A stretch of 64,000 bases of DNA, taken from positions 62,001 to 126,000 of the forward strand of contig CANLVG010000006.1 of the NCBI GenBank assembly GCA_947494565.1, read 5' to 3'. Positions 16,801-25,434 of this stretch are shown piece by piece. A program made the translations under genes and the position numbers. A model generated the notes under the pieces. It did not search any database, was not told where the DNA came from, and was given only the letters and a program-made list of their open reading frames with translations. How positions within the stretch are numbered: the first letter of the stretch is position 1; each line of letters begins with the position of its first letter. The DNA is from an uncultured Flavobacteriaceae bacterium. GTDB lineage: Bacteria > Bacteroidota > Bacteroidia > Flavobacteriales > Flavobacteriaceae.

Positions 16801-17298
16801 TTATATATGAAGAACCAATTCTAAATGACCACCTACCTCGACCTGTTCCCAGTTCCTCATTAGCCTTTTCAGTTCCTCTCTGATATCTCGTAACCTTTCT
16901 TGATTCAACTGCTCCGGAAAAGCGAGGTTATTCTCTTTTAAAATAGTACCTATTGTTTTGATAAGGTCGAGTTGGTCGGCTGCAGGGCATTGAAAATCAA
17001 TTTGCAATACATTGACGAGATGCTCTGTCATCAAGGCTTCCGGGTGAAGATTTTTCGGTTGTAGCGCCTGAGGTCTTTCCTCCCTCGGGAGCTGGAAATC
17101 ACCAATTTCATACCCCAGTGCGAGCAAGCCGTAAAAGGCATGGGTAAAACCGAGCTGTTTTTCAACAACATAGTGCGCAATATCATGGATTTCAAGATTC
17201 AGGGGTAATTTTGTAAAAGTGTTTGAACCATCACTCCGAATACAATTCAGAATGGTGGTGTTGTGATGTTTCTTTTTTAGTTGAATACGAAGATTCAT
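16801..17298 (-). CDS. Conserved hypothetical protein
   Basis: 165 residues, family not recognised. It begins with strands containing KKKHHNTTILNCIRSDGSNT, then LEIHDIAHYVVEKQLGFTHAFYGLLALGYE, which reads as a helical region with conserved-looking His and Asp, and ends in a helix (RDIREELKRLMRNWEQVEVG) and a final strand GGHLELVLHI. No signal peptide or membrane segment. It is last in a minus-strand run of four (membrane-anchored protein, DUF3822, rsmD, this gene), 27 bp after rsmD, so co-transcription is likely. No function is claimed. Confidence 0.75.
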   Translation of the reverse strand: MNLRIQLKKKHHNTTILNCIRSDGSNTFTKLPLNLEIHDIAHYVVEKQLGFTHAFYGLLALGYEIGDFQLPREERPQALQPKNLHPEALMTEHLVNVLQIDFQCPAADQLDLIKTIGTILKENNLAFPEQLNQERLRDIREELKRLMRNWEQVEVGGHLELVLHI

Positions 17299-17325
17299 GG
17301 TACCTAATATCAGATGACGCCAGAG

Positions 17326-17868
17326 CTACATAGTATTTTGGAAAAAGCTAAAAACGCTACCTCCGTATTTTCGCTCGCTTATGAAGTGGGTTAAATGGGA
17401 AAGTTTCATTTGTTTGGCGTGCTCGATGATCAAGCGTCCTTCCGGTAAAAGAAGTTCCTTTTCGAAAACCAACTCATGAATCTTTTCAAAATCACTCAAG
17501 TCCATGTTATAAGGAGGGTCAGCAAAAATAATATCCGATTTGGACGGGTTTCTTTCGAGATAGGAAAAAACATCCAGTTTTTGTGCCGTAATTTTCATTT
17601 CAAGGCCAGATGCGGTTTTTTCGATGAACCGCACACAATCGGCGTTCGCGTCAACAGCGGTGATGGAAGAAACTCCTCTTGAGGCGAACTCGTAGCTGAT
17701 GTTTCCCGTTCCGGAAAAAAGGTCGAGAACCGATATTTCGTCAAAATAATAGTGATTGTTCAGAATATTGAACAAGCCTTCTTTGGCCATATCTGTTGTA
17801 GGTCTAACAGGCAACTTCTTTGGTGCCGTAATTCGCCTTCCTTTAAAAGTACCTGAGATAATTCGCAT
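17326..17868 (-). CDS. rsmD: 16S rRNA (guanine966-N2)-methyltransferase
   Basis: Methylates N2 of G966 in 16S rRNA using S-adenosylmethionine. 180 residues, the usual size. MRIISGTFKGRRITAP begins the protein as in most RsmD sequences. The SAM-binding motif is VLDLFSGTGNISYEFASRG (about 48-66), and the catalytic motif DPPYNM is in IIFADPPYNMDL. Its ATG shares one base with the stop of the DUF3822 gene (TAATG), a coupling usual for this pair in Bacteroidota. Confidence 0.96.
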   Translation of the reverse strand: MRIISGTFKGRRITAPKKLPVRPTTDMAKEGLFNILNNHYYFDEISVLDLFSGTGNISYEFASRGVSSITAVDANADCVRFIEKTASGLEMKITAQKLDVFSYLERNPSKSDIIFADPPYNMDLSDFEKIHELVFEKELLLPEGRLIIEHAKQMKLSHLTHFISERKYGGSVFSFFQNTM

Positions 17869-18692
17869 TACAGAGAGTTAAGAACCGCAAAGTCAATGAC
17901 TTCCTCGTCTCTAGTATGGAAAGGATACCAGGAGGTTGGAGGCGCAAAAATCGAAACATTTTTCACGTATTCATAGCAGATAGTATAGAACTCATCGCCT
18001 TCCTCGATGTTCCCGAACAGTTTGATGAGCACTTTTTCGGGGTCTAGACTCAATTGTTCGACAGCGAAGAGGAGGTAGTAAATGAAATCCTCTTTTGTAC
18101 TAAACTTAAAACTATTGAATAGCAGTAGTTTCTTTTTCGAAAGCACTGTAATATCCATTTGCCGTAACCCTATATGAACATAACAGATCGGTTCCTGTCC
18201 TTGGGTATTGCTTTTGAGCAATGATTCGACCATCACGGTGCCATTATGCTTAAATGTAAACGCACCAAAAAGCTCATAGATGTAATTGTTCACATTGACA
18301 AAAGGAACATACACATTGATCATGTCGTTGTCTTCTATTTCATCATAGTCCAGGTGATCCGTGGCCAGAATTTTCGCATTGAATTTGAGATAGTTGGGCA
18401 TCTCGTCGACATCGAAAAGCGGTTTGGGTACTAGACTGAACAACGTATTGCAATGAATCACGATAACCTCCGCAAAACTCTTCTTGGGTAACTGATGCTT
18501 TTCAAAAAGGGAAACCAATCCTTTCCTCAGGCCATAAGGTGAACGTTCTTCTTCAAAAGCAAGGGTATCCGATAAACGGATGCGATTCTCAATAGTGTCG
18601 AGAACACAAAAAGAAAGTCCATTCAAGCTGACTTGAATGGACAATTTATCAAATTCTTGTACTATGTCGTTATTAGTCTTTTTTACGGTCAT
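17868..18692 (-). CDS. DUF3822 family protein
   Basis: 274 residues from ATG 18692 (MTVKKTNNDIVQEFDKLSIQ); the frame is open to 18713, but those codons lie in the end of the previous gene. The layout resembles an actin/ASKHA-type fold, with SIQVSLNGLSFCVLDT at the front and a second half with CYVHIGLRQMDITVLSKKKL and NSFKFSTKEDFIYYLLFAVE. DUF3822 proteins are Bacteroidota-specific and usually sit directly before rsmD, as here; the function is unknown. It overlaps the upstream gene by 20 bases. Confidence 0.88.
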   Translation of the reverse strand: MTVKKTNNDIVQEFDKLSIQVSLNGLSFCVLDTIENRIRLSDTLAFEEERSPYGLRKGLVSLFEKHQLPKKSFAEVIVIHCNTLFSLVPKPLFDVDEMPNYLKFNAKILATDHLDYDEIEDNDMINVYVPFVNVNNYIYELFGAFTFKHNGTVMVESLLKSNTQGQEPICYVHIGLRQMDITVLSKKKLLLFNSFKFSTKEDFIYYLLFAVEQLSLDPEKVLIKLFGNIEEGDEFYTICYEYVKNVSIFAPPTSWYPFHTRDEEVIDFAVLNSL

Positions 18693-19317
18693 AAATCGGT
18701 GGCCAGTTTCCACTTGTGCTCACTTGTGTTAATGAACCAACTGAAACGTAGGGTCCATTGACCTCATCAACACTAACTTGTGCATTTTCTCTAGATCTCA
18801 GGTCTTTGGGTTGGTCTGCCAAAACAATGTCCTTAGCAACTTTAGCTTCAAATACCGGGGCTTTATAACCACCTTTATCGATAATATCCGATTTCATTTC
18901 GAAGGACTTTCCACTTGCACCTGGCACATTCATCATGGTCTTAAATCGATCGTCTTTTCCGAAAAGGGAATCTTTCACCGAAACAAAGCCGAGAGTATCA
19001 ATAACTACGGTGTCGACCGGCATATCGATTTGAAAGGCCTCATTGTAACGCATGAATGAAGAATCTTTTTGCGAAGTAATCGTGTATTTACCACCATCCA
19101 CAAAGCTGACCAACGACTTAAAATCATTCGCGTACTTGCCATTCACGGTTTTATACGCTTCCTGCGAATTTCGAATATCTTTAAGGTTGGATATCACCTT
19201 AGCGAAACGTTCCTGTTTTACTTGGGCGAATTGAATAGGTCCTGTTACCGACTGGTAAATAAGATAGGCCAAAACTGCGCATCCAATCCAAAGTACAATT
19301 TGTATGATGGTCTTCAT
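18673..19317 (-). CDS. Conserved protein with one N-terminal membrane anchor
   Basis: 214 residues. A hydrophobic stretch at about 5-24 (IIQIVLWIGCAVLAYLIYQS) is followed by a helix rich in charge (QVKQERFAKVISNLKDIRNS), a layout similar to pseudopilins, and then a mixed soluble domain. The anchor makes it a likely inner-membrane protein facing the periplasm. I do not recognise the family. It is the first gene of the operon with DUF3822, rsmD and the 165-residue protein, behind its own TAnnTTTG element. Confidence 0.8.
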   Translation of the reverse strand: MKTIIQIVLWIGCAVLAYLIYQSVTGPIQFAQVKQERFAKVISNLKDIRNSQEAYKTVNGKYANDFKSLVSFVDGGKYTITSQKDSSFMRYNEAFQIDMPVDTVVIDTLGFVSVKDSLFGKDDRFKTMMNVPGASGKSFEMKSDIIDKGGYKAPVFEAKVAKDIVLADQPKDLRSRENAQVSVDEVNGPYVSVGSLTQVSTSGNWPPIYDRKKD

Positions 19318-19351
19318 TATGTCTCGAGTTAATTAAATTTAGTGGTTGCAA

Positions 19352-19359
19352 CAAATTTA
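19352..19359 (-). promoter_or_regulatory. -7 element of the DUF3822-rsmD operon promoter
   Basis: Minus-strand TAAATTTG, an exact TAnnTTTG, 35 bases before the first start codon (19317). A divergent promoter for the helicase gene lies about 45 bases away. Confidence 0.5.
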
Positions 19360-19385
19360 CATTTTTTTTTCAATCGTAAAAGTTT

Positions 19386-19412
19386 TTGACCTAAAAATCC
19401 TGATTATCTTTG
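19386..19412 (+). promoter_or_regulatory. Promoter of the RecD/Dda-like helicase gene
   Basis: TTG (19386-19388) and TATCTTTG (19405-19412), spaced 16 bases. The -7 element ends only 7 bases before the ATG at 19420, so the mRNA would have almost no leader. Confidence 0.5.
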
Positions 19413-19419
19413 AAAGCCT

Positions 19420-20859
19420 ATGACGATGCTTACAGCAGCTTCTTTTTACTCCATTTTAAAGGAAAGATTTCCACATCAGCCTACGCTAAAACAAGAGGTC
19501 GCCTTACACAAGTTGGCCGCTTACATTTTATCCAACAAAAAAGATGCCATCTTTTTGTTGAAAGGTTTTGCAGGCACTGGTAAGACTACCCTTGTAGGTA
19601 CTCTGGTCAATAGTCTTTGGAAGACAGCCATGAAGTCTGTTTTGATGGCACCTACTGGTAGGGCGGCAAAGGTGATGTCAAATTATTCGAATACCCCGGC
19701 GTTCACTATTCATAGAAAGATTTACTTTCCCAAGAAGCAAAGTGGAGGTGGTGTGCAGTTTGTTCTGGCACCCAACAAGCATAGAAATACGGTTTTTATA
19801 GTCGATGAGGCCTCCATGATTCCGGATACACCTGCTGATTCCAAGTTATTTGAAAACGGTTCTCTGCTAGACGATTTGTTGCAGTTCATTTATTCAGGAC
19901 ACAATTGTAAGTTGATTTTAATCGGTGATACGGCCCAGTTGCCACCGGTAAAGTTAAACCTGAGCCCGGCATTGGATGCGGATCGATTGGAAATGGACTA
20001 TAATAAAGAGGTCGTACGCATAGAATTGGATGAAGTGGTGCGTCAAGCGGAGAATTCCGGAATATTGGCAAATGCCACGTTATTGCGGGAACAACTGCAA
20101 AATACCTATTTCGACAGTTTCCAGTTTGACCTTGGTAGCTATCCTGATATTGTTCGTTTGATCGATGGAAATGAAATACAAGAGGCCATTGACACCTCCT
20201 ATGCTGAAAATGGAAAGGAAGAAACGGCTTTTATCGTGCGATCGAACAAAAGAGCCAACCTGTATAATGAGAATATTCGATCACGTATTCTCTATTTGGA
20301 AAATGAAATTGCAGTGGGAGACTACATGATGGTAGTCAAGAACAATTATTTTTGGTTGGATCCAAAGACCGAAGCAGGTTTTATCGCAAATGGAGATATT
20401 ATAGAGGTTTTGGAGATTTTCTCGATCAAGGAACTCTATTCGTTCAAATTTGCGGAAGTGAAAGTGCAAATGGTCGACTATCCTAATCAAAAGCCCTTTG
20501 AGACCGTGTTGTTATTGGACACGATTCAATCGGTAACCCCATCATTGTCTTATGAAGACGGTAACCGTCTATATCAGAACGTTATGGAAGACTACGCCGA
20601 GGAGAAGTCGAAGTATAAGAGGTTTCTAGGAGTCAAGGGCAATAAGTACTTTAATGCGCTACAGGTCAAGTTTTCTTATGCGATTACTTGTCATAAGTCG
20701 CAAGGAGGTCAATGGAATACCGTTTTTGTAGAACAGCCCTATCTTCCTAACGGAGTGGATAAAGACTATTTGCGTTGGCTTTATACCGCTATAACCCGCG
20801 CCAAGAATCAGCTCTTTCTCATTGGTTTCAAAGACGATTTTTTTCTTGAGACGGAATAG
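19420..20859 (+). CDS. RecD/Dda-like superfamily 1 DNA helicase
   Basis: 479 residues. Walker A is LKGFAGTGKTTLVGTLVNSL (about 47-66), motif Ia MAPTGRAAKVMSN, Walker B VFIVDEASMIPD, motif III LILIGDTAQLPPV. The C-terminal UvrD_C_2 part carries FSYAITCHKSQGGQWNTVFV and LYTAITRAKNQLFLIGF. It is shorter than RecD and lacks RecBC partners nearby, so it resembles the Dda/RecD2-type 5'-3' helicases that act alone in repair or replication. A second in-frame ATG at 19426 (MLTAASF) fits the promoter position better; both are possible. Confidence 0.9.
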   Translation: MTMLTAASFYSILKERFPHQPTLKQEVALHKLAAYILSNKKDAIFLLKGFAGTGKTTLVGTLVNSLWKTAMKSVLMAPTGRAAKVMSNYSNTPAFTIHRKIYFPKKQSGGGVQFVLAPNKHRNTVFIVDEASMIPDTPADSKLFENGSLLDDLLQFIYSGHNCKLILIGDTAQLPPVKLNLSPALDADRLEMDYNKEVVRIELDEVVRQAENSGILANATLLREQLQNTYFDSFQFDLGSYPDIVRLIDGNEIQEAIDTSYAENGKEETAFIVRSNKRANLYNENIRSRILYLENEIAVGDYMMVVKNNYFWLDPKTEAGFIANGDIIEVLEIFSIKELYSFKFAEVKVQMVDYPNQKPFETVLLLDTIQSVTPSLSYEDGNRLYQNVMEDYAEEKSKYKRFLGVKGNKYFNALQVKFSYAITCHKSQGGQWNTVFVEQPYLPNGVDKDYLRWLYTAITRAKNQLFLIGFKDDFFLETE

Positions 20860-20944
20860 GTTAAATTCGTAGCGCACAGAAGCTTGTGAACATAAAGTTT
20901 CCCTCTAATTGCTTTCCGTGCGAAGACCAATAAGTAGTTCTAAA

Positions 20945-21514
20945 ATGACTTCCGAAACAATAATCAGTATTTTTCTTGGTGTGGGCCTCGCCGCTTCGGT
21001 CGGCTTTCGTGTTTTTCTGCCCCTTTTCGCTTTGAGTATGGCTGCCTATTTTGATGTATGGCAGTTAAACGACAATTGGCAATGGATTGGAAGTCTTGCT
21101 GCAGTGATAACTTTGGGCGTTGCGACCTTGGTGGAGATATTCGCCTATTTTATTCCATGGGTAGATAATCTTTTGGATAGTGTGGCCGTACCTTTGGCAG
21201 CGGTTGCTGGTACGGCGGTTATGGTATCTACGGTGGCCGATCTAGACCCGGTAATCACTTGGTCTCTAGCGATTATTGCTGGTGGAGGTACGGCTACCGC
21301 GATTAAGGGCGCCGGAGCTACAGGTAGATTGGCTTCGACGGCCACTACGGGCGGATTGGCAAATCCTCTTGTTTCCACCTTGGAAACGGGCACAGCGGCA
21401 GTGGTGACCACCGCATCCATATTCGCTCCATTTTTTGCAGCGATCTTGGTTATCATCATTTTGTTCATAATTTTTCGAATTTATCGAAAGTTAAGACCAC
21501 GCCCTAAAACCTAA
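20945..21514 (+). CDS. DUF4126 membrane protein
   Basis: 189 residues from ATG 20945 ([20 protein letters not shown]); a TTG at 20909 is in frame but less likely. Several hydrophobic segments (about 5-30, 46-68, 76-100, 105-130, 150-180) and the family motifs [17 protein letters not shown] and [11 protein letters not shown] are present. Near residues 118-140 there is a small-residue stretch rich in Gly, Ala and Thr ([19 protein letters not shown]). Function unknown. It follows the helicase by 85 bp and is 49 bp before kdsB. Confidence 0.87.
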   Translation: MTSETIISIFLGVGLAASVGFRVFLPLFALSMAAYFDVWQLNDNWQWIGSLAAVITLGVATLVEIFAYFIPWVDNLLDSVAVPLAAVAGTAVMVSTVADLDPVITWSLAIIAGGGTATAIKGAGATGRLASTATTGGLANPLVSTLETGTAAVVTTASIFAPFFAAILVIIILFIIFRIYRKLRPRPKT

Positions 21515-21563
21515 ATACGCTTTATTTGCAAAAGCCGAAGAAAACGGAATAAATCTTATCCTT

Positions 21564-22292
21564 TTGAAAACAATCGCAATGATACCGGCCCGCTATGCGG
21601 CATCTCGATTTCCGGCAAAACTGATGCAAGATCTGTCTGGAAAACCTGTCATAGTGCGAACCTATGAAGCCACGATAAACACAAAACTCTTTGATGAAGT
21701 CTTTGTAGTGACCGATAGCGCAATCATATTCGACACAATCACAAAAGCGGGAGGAAAGGCGATAATGAGCTTAAAAGCGCATGATTGTGGGAGTGATCGA
21801 ATCGCAGAAGCTGTATCGAATATGGATGTGGACATCATCGTTAATGTTCAGGGAGACGAACCCTTTACGGATCGTGAAAGTTTGGCAAGTGTTCTAGATG
21901 TTTTCCGGGACGATGTTGCTATGGAAATCGATTTGGCTTCCCTTATGGTACGAATAGATGATGGTGAAGAAATCGCTAATCCTAATACAGTGAAGGTCAT
22001 TGTAGACAATAGAAATTTTGCCCTATATTTTTCGCGGTCCCCGATACCATACCCTAGGGCGGAGGAAGTGGAGAAGGTTTATTATAAACACAAAGGAATA
22101 TACGCTTTTAGAAAGCGTGCATTGATGGACTTTCAAAGGCTGCCCATGTTGTCTTTGGAAGCAACTGAAAAAATCGAGGCCATACGTTATTTGGAGTATG
22201 GTAAGAAGATAAAAATGGTAGAAACTTCGGTAAGTGGTATAGAAATTGATACCCCTGAAGATTTGAAAAGAGCTCAGAAAGCATGGAAATAG
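21564..22292 (+). CDS. kdsB: CMP-Kdo synthetase (3-deoxy-manno-octulosonate cytidylyltransferase)
   Basis: Activates Kdo, or 8-amino-Kdo where made, with CTP for transfer onto lipid A. 242 residues. The nucleotide-binding start is [18 protein letters not shown] (5-22), followed by [34 protein letters not shown] and [11 protein letters not shown]. The start is TTG 21564, giving [11 protein letters not shown] as in homologues; the first ATG (21579) would remove the first strand. It overlaps the next gene (HAD) by 10 bases and is close to a kdnB-like gene, suggesting an amino-Kdo pathway. Confidence 0.95.
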   Translation: MKTIAMIPARYAASRFPAKLMQDLSGKPVIVRTYEATINTKLFDEVFVVTDSAIIFDTITKAGGKAIMSLKAHDCGSDRIAEAVSNMDVDIIVNVQGDEPFTDRESLASVLDVFRDDVAMEIDLASLMVRIDDGEEIANPNTVKVIVDNRNFALYFSRSPIPYPRAEEVEKVYYKHKGIYAFRKRALMDFQRLPMLSLEATEKIEAIRYLEYGKKIKMVETSVSGIEIDTPEDLKRAQKAWK

Positions 22293-22981
22293 ATAAAAGT
22301 AAGATCAAAGTCATCGGCTTTGATGCGGATGACACCCTTTGGGTCAATGAAACTTACTTTAGGGAAACCGAAGAAAGGTTTGCTGATTTATTGGAGGGGT
22401 ATGAGACCAGGAATAAAATCGACCAAGAGCTCTTCAAAATGGAAATGAAAAATTTGGAACTCTATGGCTATGGAATAAAGGGGTTTATGCTCTCAATGGT
22501 AGAGTCGGCCTTAGAACTTTCAAATAATACGGTTTCGCAGGCAACCCTGAACGAGATTTTGACTCTTGGTAAAAAGATGATACAACATCCCGTCGAGTTA
22601 TTGGAAGGAGTGGTAGAGGTACTTGAAAAACTGAACGGAAAGTATCGTCTGATTGTCATGACCAAAGGAGATTTGTTGGATCAAGAACGGAAAATAGAAC
22701 GATCCGGTCTGTCAAAGTACTTTCATCATATCGAGGTGCTTAGTGACAAGAAGGAGAACAACTATATTAATTTGCTCGAGAATTTAGAAGTTGATGTTCG
22801 AGAGTTTTTAATGATCGGCAATTCACTGAAATCAGATGTGCTGCCTATTTTGAATATTGGTGCCCAAGCCGTTCACGTTCCGTTCCACACTACTTGGCAA
22901 CATGAACAAGTAAAAGAACAGGAAGGTGAATTTAATTATTTGAAAATCAATAATTTAAGTGATATTCTTAACTACTTGTAA
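22283..22981 (+). CDS. HAD-superfamily hydrolase
   Basis: 232 residues. HAD motif I is GFDADDTLW (about 12-20) with both aspartates; motif II is the Thr of RLIVMTKGD; motif III a lysine in SDKKENNY; motif [17 protein letters not shown] helical cap lies between motifs I and II (about 25-100), so it is a C1-cap type like YjjG rather than the capless KdsC. It probably hydrolyses a phosphate ester; the substrate is unknown. It lies between kdsB (10-base overlap) and the kdnB-like gene (8-bp gap), so a link to lipopolysaccharide sugar metabolism is possible but only from position. Confidence 0.87.
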   Translation: MEIDKSKIKVIGFDADDTLWVNETYFRETEERFADLLEGYETRNKIDQELFKMEMKNLELYGYGIKGFMLSMVESALELSNNTVSQATLNEILTLGKKMIQHPVELLEGVVEVLEKLNGKYRLIVMTKGDLLDQERKIERSGLSKYFHHIEVLSDKKENNYINLLENLEVDVREFLMIGNSLKSDVLPILNIGAQAVHVPFHTTWQHEQVKEQEGEFNYLKINNLSDILNYL

Positions 22982-22989
22982 AGCAAGGT

Positions 22990-24117
22990 ATGGAGATAAG
23001 AAAAGATACTGCTATTAAGAAGAAGTCGATAAACCAGGTACCCGGGTATCGCAATTTCCCAATGGTGCCAAGAGTGGTGTTCGGCCGAGGTAGTTTTGAT
23101 CAACTGAGCGAGATTTTAATGCCAAATCGCAAGCATTCCGATGCTCCATTTATTTTTCTGGTCGATGATGTTTTCGAGGGCACGGCTTTGATCAAACGAA
23201 TTCCCCTGATTTTTAACGACCAACTCATTTTTATTTCCGCGGATGAAGAACCCAAAACCGAACAAGTCGATTACCTGGTAAAGAGAATACGAACCGATTT
23301 CAATGAATTGCCCTCTGGTATTGTCGGTATTGGTGGCGGTACCCTATTGGATTTGTCAAAGGCGGTCTCCATCATGTTGACCAACCGGGGTAGTGCTGCA
23401 GATTATCAGGGCTGGGATCTTGTCCATAAGAAATCGATCTATCACGTGGGTATTCCGACAATTAGTGGTACGGGTGCCGAAGTTTCGAGAACGACCGTGC
23501 TTTTGGGGCCTAAGATGAAATTAGGAATCAATTCGGACCATACGACCTTTAGTCAGGTGGTATTAGACCCCGATTTGACCAAGGGTGTTGAGAAAACCCA
23601 ATGGTTTTACACCGGTATGGATTGTTTTATTCACTGTATCGAATCTTTAAGCGGTACTTATTTGAACGCTTTTAGCGAGAGTTATGGTGAAAAAGCGCTT
23701 GATCTTTGTAAAGAAGTGTATTTGGGAGAATTATCACCTGAAGCATCCCGGGCTAAATTAATGATGGCCTCTTGGCACGGAGGTATGAGCATTGCCTATT
23801 CTCAAGTAGGCGTGGCCCACGCACTTAGTTATGGATTATCCTATCTTTTGGGTGTCAAACATGGTATTGGTAACTGTTTGGTATTTCAGCATCTTGAGGA
23901 ATTCTATCCCGAAGGAGTGGCCTTATTTAAACTCATGAAGGATAAACATCAAATTCAACTCCCAACGAACATATGCGCAAACCTTAACGATTCAGACTTC
24001 GACACCATGATTAACGTGGCTATGGGCATGGAGCCGCTTTGGGAAAATGCCTTGGGCCTCAACTGGAAAAAAGTGATTACCCCTGAAAAATTGAAATCCA
24101 TTTATAAAAAAATCTAA
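22990..24117 (+). CDS. kdnB: KdnB-like Kdo 8-oxidase (iron-containing alcohol dehydrogenase family)
   Basis: 375 residues, as in Shewanella KdnB, which oxidises C8 of Kdo so that the aminotransferase KdnA can make 8-amino-Kdo. The sequence shows GRGSFDQLSEIL (about 32-43), the nucleotide loop GIGGGTLLDLSKA (113-125), GIPTISGTGAEVSRT (154-168), and four metal ligands of the family: Asp211 and His215 in MDCFIHCIE, His277 and His291 in VAHALSYGL and VKHGIGN. The place beside kdsB supports KdnB over a generic alcohol dehydrogenase. No kdnA-like aminotransferase is in the window, so the full pathway is not shown here. Confidence 0.75.
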   Translation: MEIRKDTAIKKKSINQVPGYRNFPMVPRVVFGRGSFDQLSEILMPNRKHSDAPFIFLVDDVFEGTALIKRIPLIFNDQLIFISADEEPKTEQVDYLVKRIRTDFNELPSGIVGIGGGTLLDLSKAVSIMLTNRGSAADYQGWDLVHKKSIYHVGIPTISGTGAEVSRTTVLLGPKMKLGINSDHTTFSQVVLDPDLTKGVEKTQWFYTGMDCFIHCIESLSGTYLNAFSESYGEKALDLCKEVYLGELSPEASRAKLMMASWHGGMSIAYSQVGVAHALSYGLSYLLGVKHGIGNCLVFQHLEEFYPEGVALFKLMKDKHQIQLPTNICANLNDSDFDTMINVAMGMEPLWENALGLNWKKVITPEKLKSIYKKI

Positions 24118-24180
24118 TTCTTTAAAGCGGATTACATCAAATCAATAGGACATTTCTAGAGCCCTTAAATCAAAAGTGCT

Positions 24181-24726
24181 ATGCAATTCATTGCGAAATT
24201 TATATACTTTAAGATACTGGGCTGGAAGGTAGTTGGCGAGTTTCCGTATCATATCGATAAATGCGTTTTTATCGTTGTTCCGCATACAAGTTGGGTCGAC
24301 TTTTTTTTAGGATTGCTCATCCGAAAAGTTTGGAATGCGGAGATCAATTACGTAGGTAAGAAAAGCCTTTTTAAACCTCCTTTCGGATTTATTTTTAGGT
24401 GGACTGGCGGAGCCCCAATCGATAGAACTAAATCGAACGATACGGTTAGTGCGACAGCTGCTATTTTCAAAGAACGTAAAAGGTTTCGACTGACTATTGC
24501 GCCGGAGGGAACCCGTAAGAAGGTCACCAAATGGAAAACGGGTTTTTATTACATCGCCAAGGCTGCTCAAGTACCGATAGTGATGGTCGCTTTTGATTTT
24601 GGCAAAAAGCAGGTCAAAGTATCCGAACCAACATATCCTACGGGGAATTTGGAAGTTGATTTTCAGAAGTATCATGCTTTTTACAAAGGCGTGGTAGGAA
24701 AGGTACCCAAATATGATTTCAATTGA
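24181..24726 (+). CDS. 1-acyl-glycerol-3-phosphate acyltransferase-like protein (PlsC family)
   Basis: 181 residues. The catalytic HX4D motif is in VPHTSWVDFFLG (about 34-45), the second block is FRWTGGAPIDRTKS and the third APEGTRKKVTKWKTGFYYIA. It is shorter than PlsC and lacks a clear N-terminal membrane helix, resembling the lysophospholipid acyltransferase subgroup. Probably transfers an acyl group to a lysolipid or other hydroxyl acceptor at the inner membrane. It follows the kdnB-like gene by 63 bp; a lipid or lipopolysaccharide envelope role fits the neighbours but the acceptor is unknown. Confidence 0.85.
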   Translation: MQFIAKFIYFKILGWKVVGEFPYHIDKCVFIVVPHTSWVDFFLGLLIRKVWNAEINYVGKKSLFKPPFGFIFRWTGGAPIDRTKSNDTVSATAAIFKERKRFRLTIAPEGTRKKVTKWKTGFYYIAKAAQVPIVMVAFDFGKKQVKVSEPTYPTGNLEVDFQKYHAFYKGVVGKVPKYDFN

Positions 24727-25434
24727 GGCCAACATTCCTTCAAATCAGTCGGTTGTTTTTTCTTACGTTTTTCAGACCTCTTGTTAAATAAGTTTCTATT
24801 CATTTGATGTTTTCTCGAATCGATGGTTGTAAATAGTGCCGTTCATCGAATATTTCGAACACATTAACAAGAATCCACAATAAATGCATGTATTTGACCG
24901 GATCAAATGTTAATATTGAGCTAACCAAAACAAACCAATTTCAAAACTGATTTCAAAATCGGAGCTTCTAGTTAATATATGAAAGTTCTTTTCTCCCCCC
25001 TTTTTTTTGATGGTTTTTGGAAGAACTACTCCGAAAGGTAGTGGTTCGTTTCAAGAGGTACGTTTTGAGGATATTTTGCATTTGAGTTCTCTTTTGAGAA
25101 AGTTTACAGTTAGGCTTTTGGCCTATTGTATTCTCATTTGTAGGTAGCATCAATTGTAATTTTTTTAAGACATCCCAAATCTTAAAATGATTTTTTCCTG
25201 TTTATGATCACTTTAATTAAGGGGTCATTACATGAAAATAAATTACGTTAAAAAAATTCTTTTCACCTTATCAACTTCAATGAAGGCAATTGACCGGTCA
25301 TTGGAGTTTCTCCTTATTTCCTTGAAAATAAATGCATTCTGCGTCACATCGAAAAACAACTATGATGATTCGATGTGTGAGCAATTGCCAGAATCAGATA
25401 TCAAACCACAATGTATATAATCAATAGTAACGCT
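24727..25434 (+). other. Long AT-rich leader/intergenic region upstream of the giant operon
   Basis: 708 bp without a convincing gene. Short open frames are present, for example 25232-25420, but they show no codon pattern or family resemblance. No exact TAnnTTTG was found. A hairpin with 9-bp arms, CACATCGAA (25345-25353) and TTCGATGTG (25369-25377), lies about 60 bases before the giant gene's start. The region probably carries the promoter and regulatory sites of the two-gene operon. Confidence 0.5.
25345..25377 (+). promoter_or_regulatory. Hairpin upstream of the first giant gene
   Basis: Two 9-bp complementary arms (CACATCGAA and TTCGATGTG) around a 15-base loop. It has no T-tract, so it is not an intrinsic terminator; it may be an operator or leader structure. 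Confidence 0.3.

Noticed and set aside
24968-25153. Minus-strand 61-codon frame in the intergenic region
   Set aside because: Low-complexity Lys/Thr/Ser content, no family resemblance and no promoter element.
25232-25420. 62-codon open frame in the leader of the first giant gene
   Set aside because: No recognisable family, no hydrophobic signal pattern, AT-rich sequence gives such frames by chance, and it runs into the giant gene's start region.
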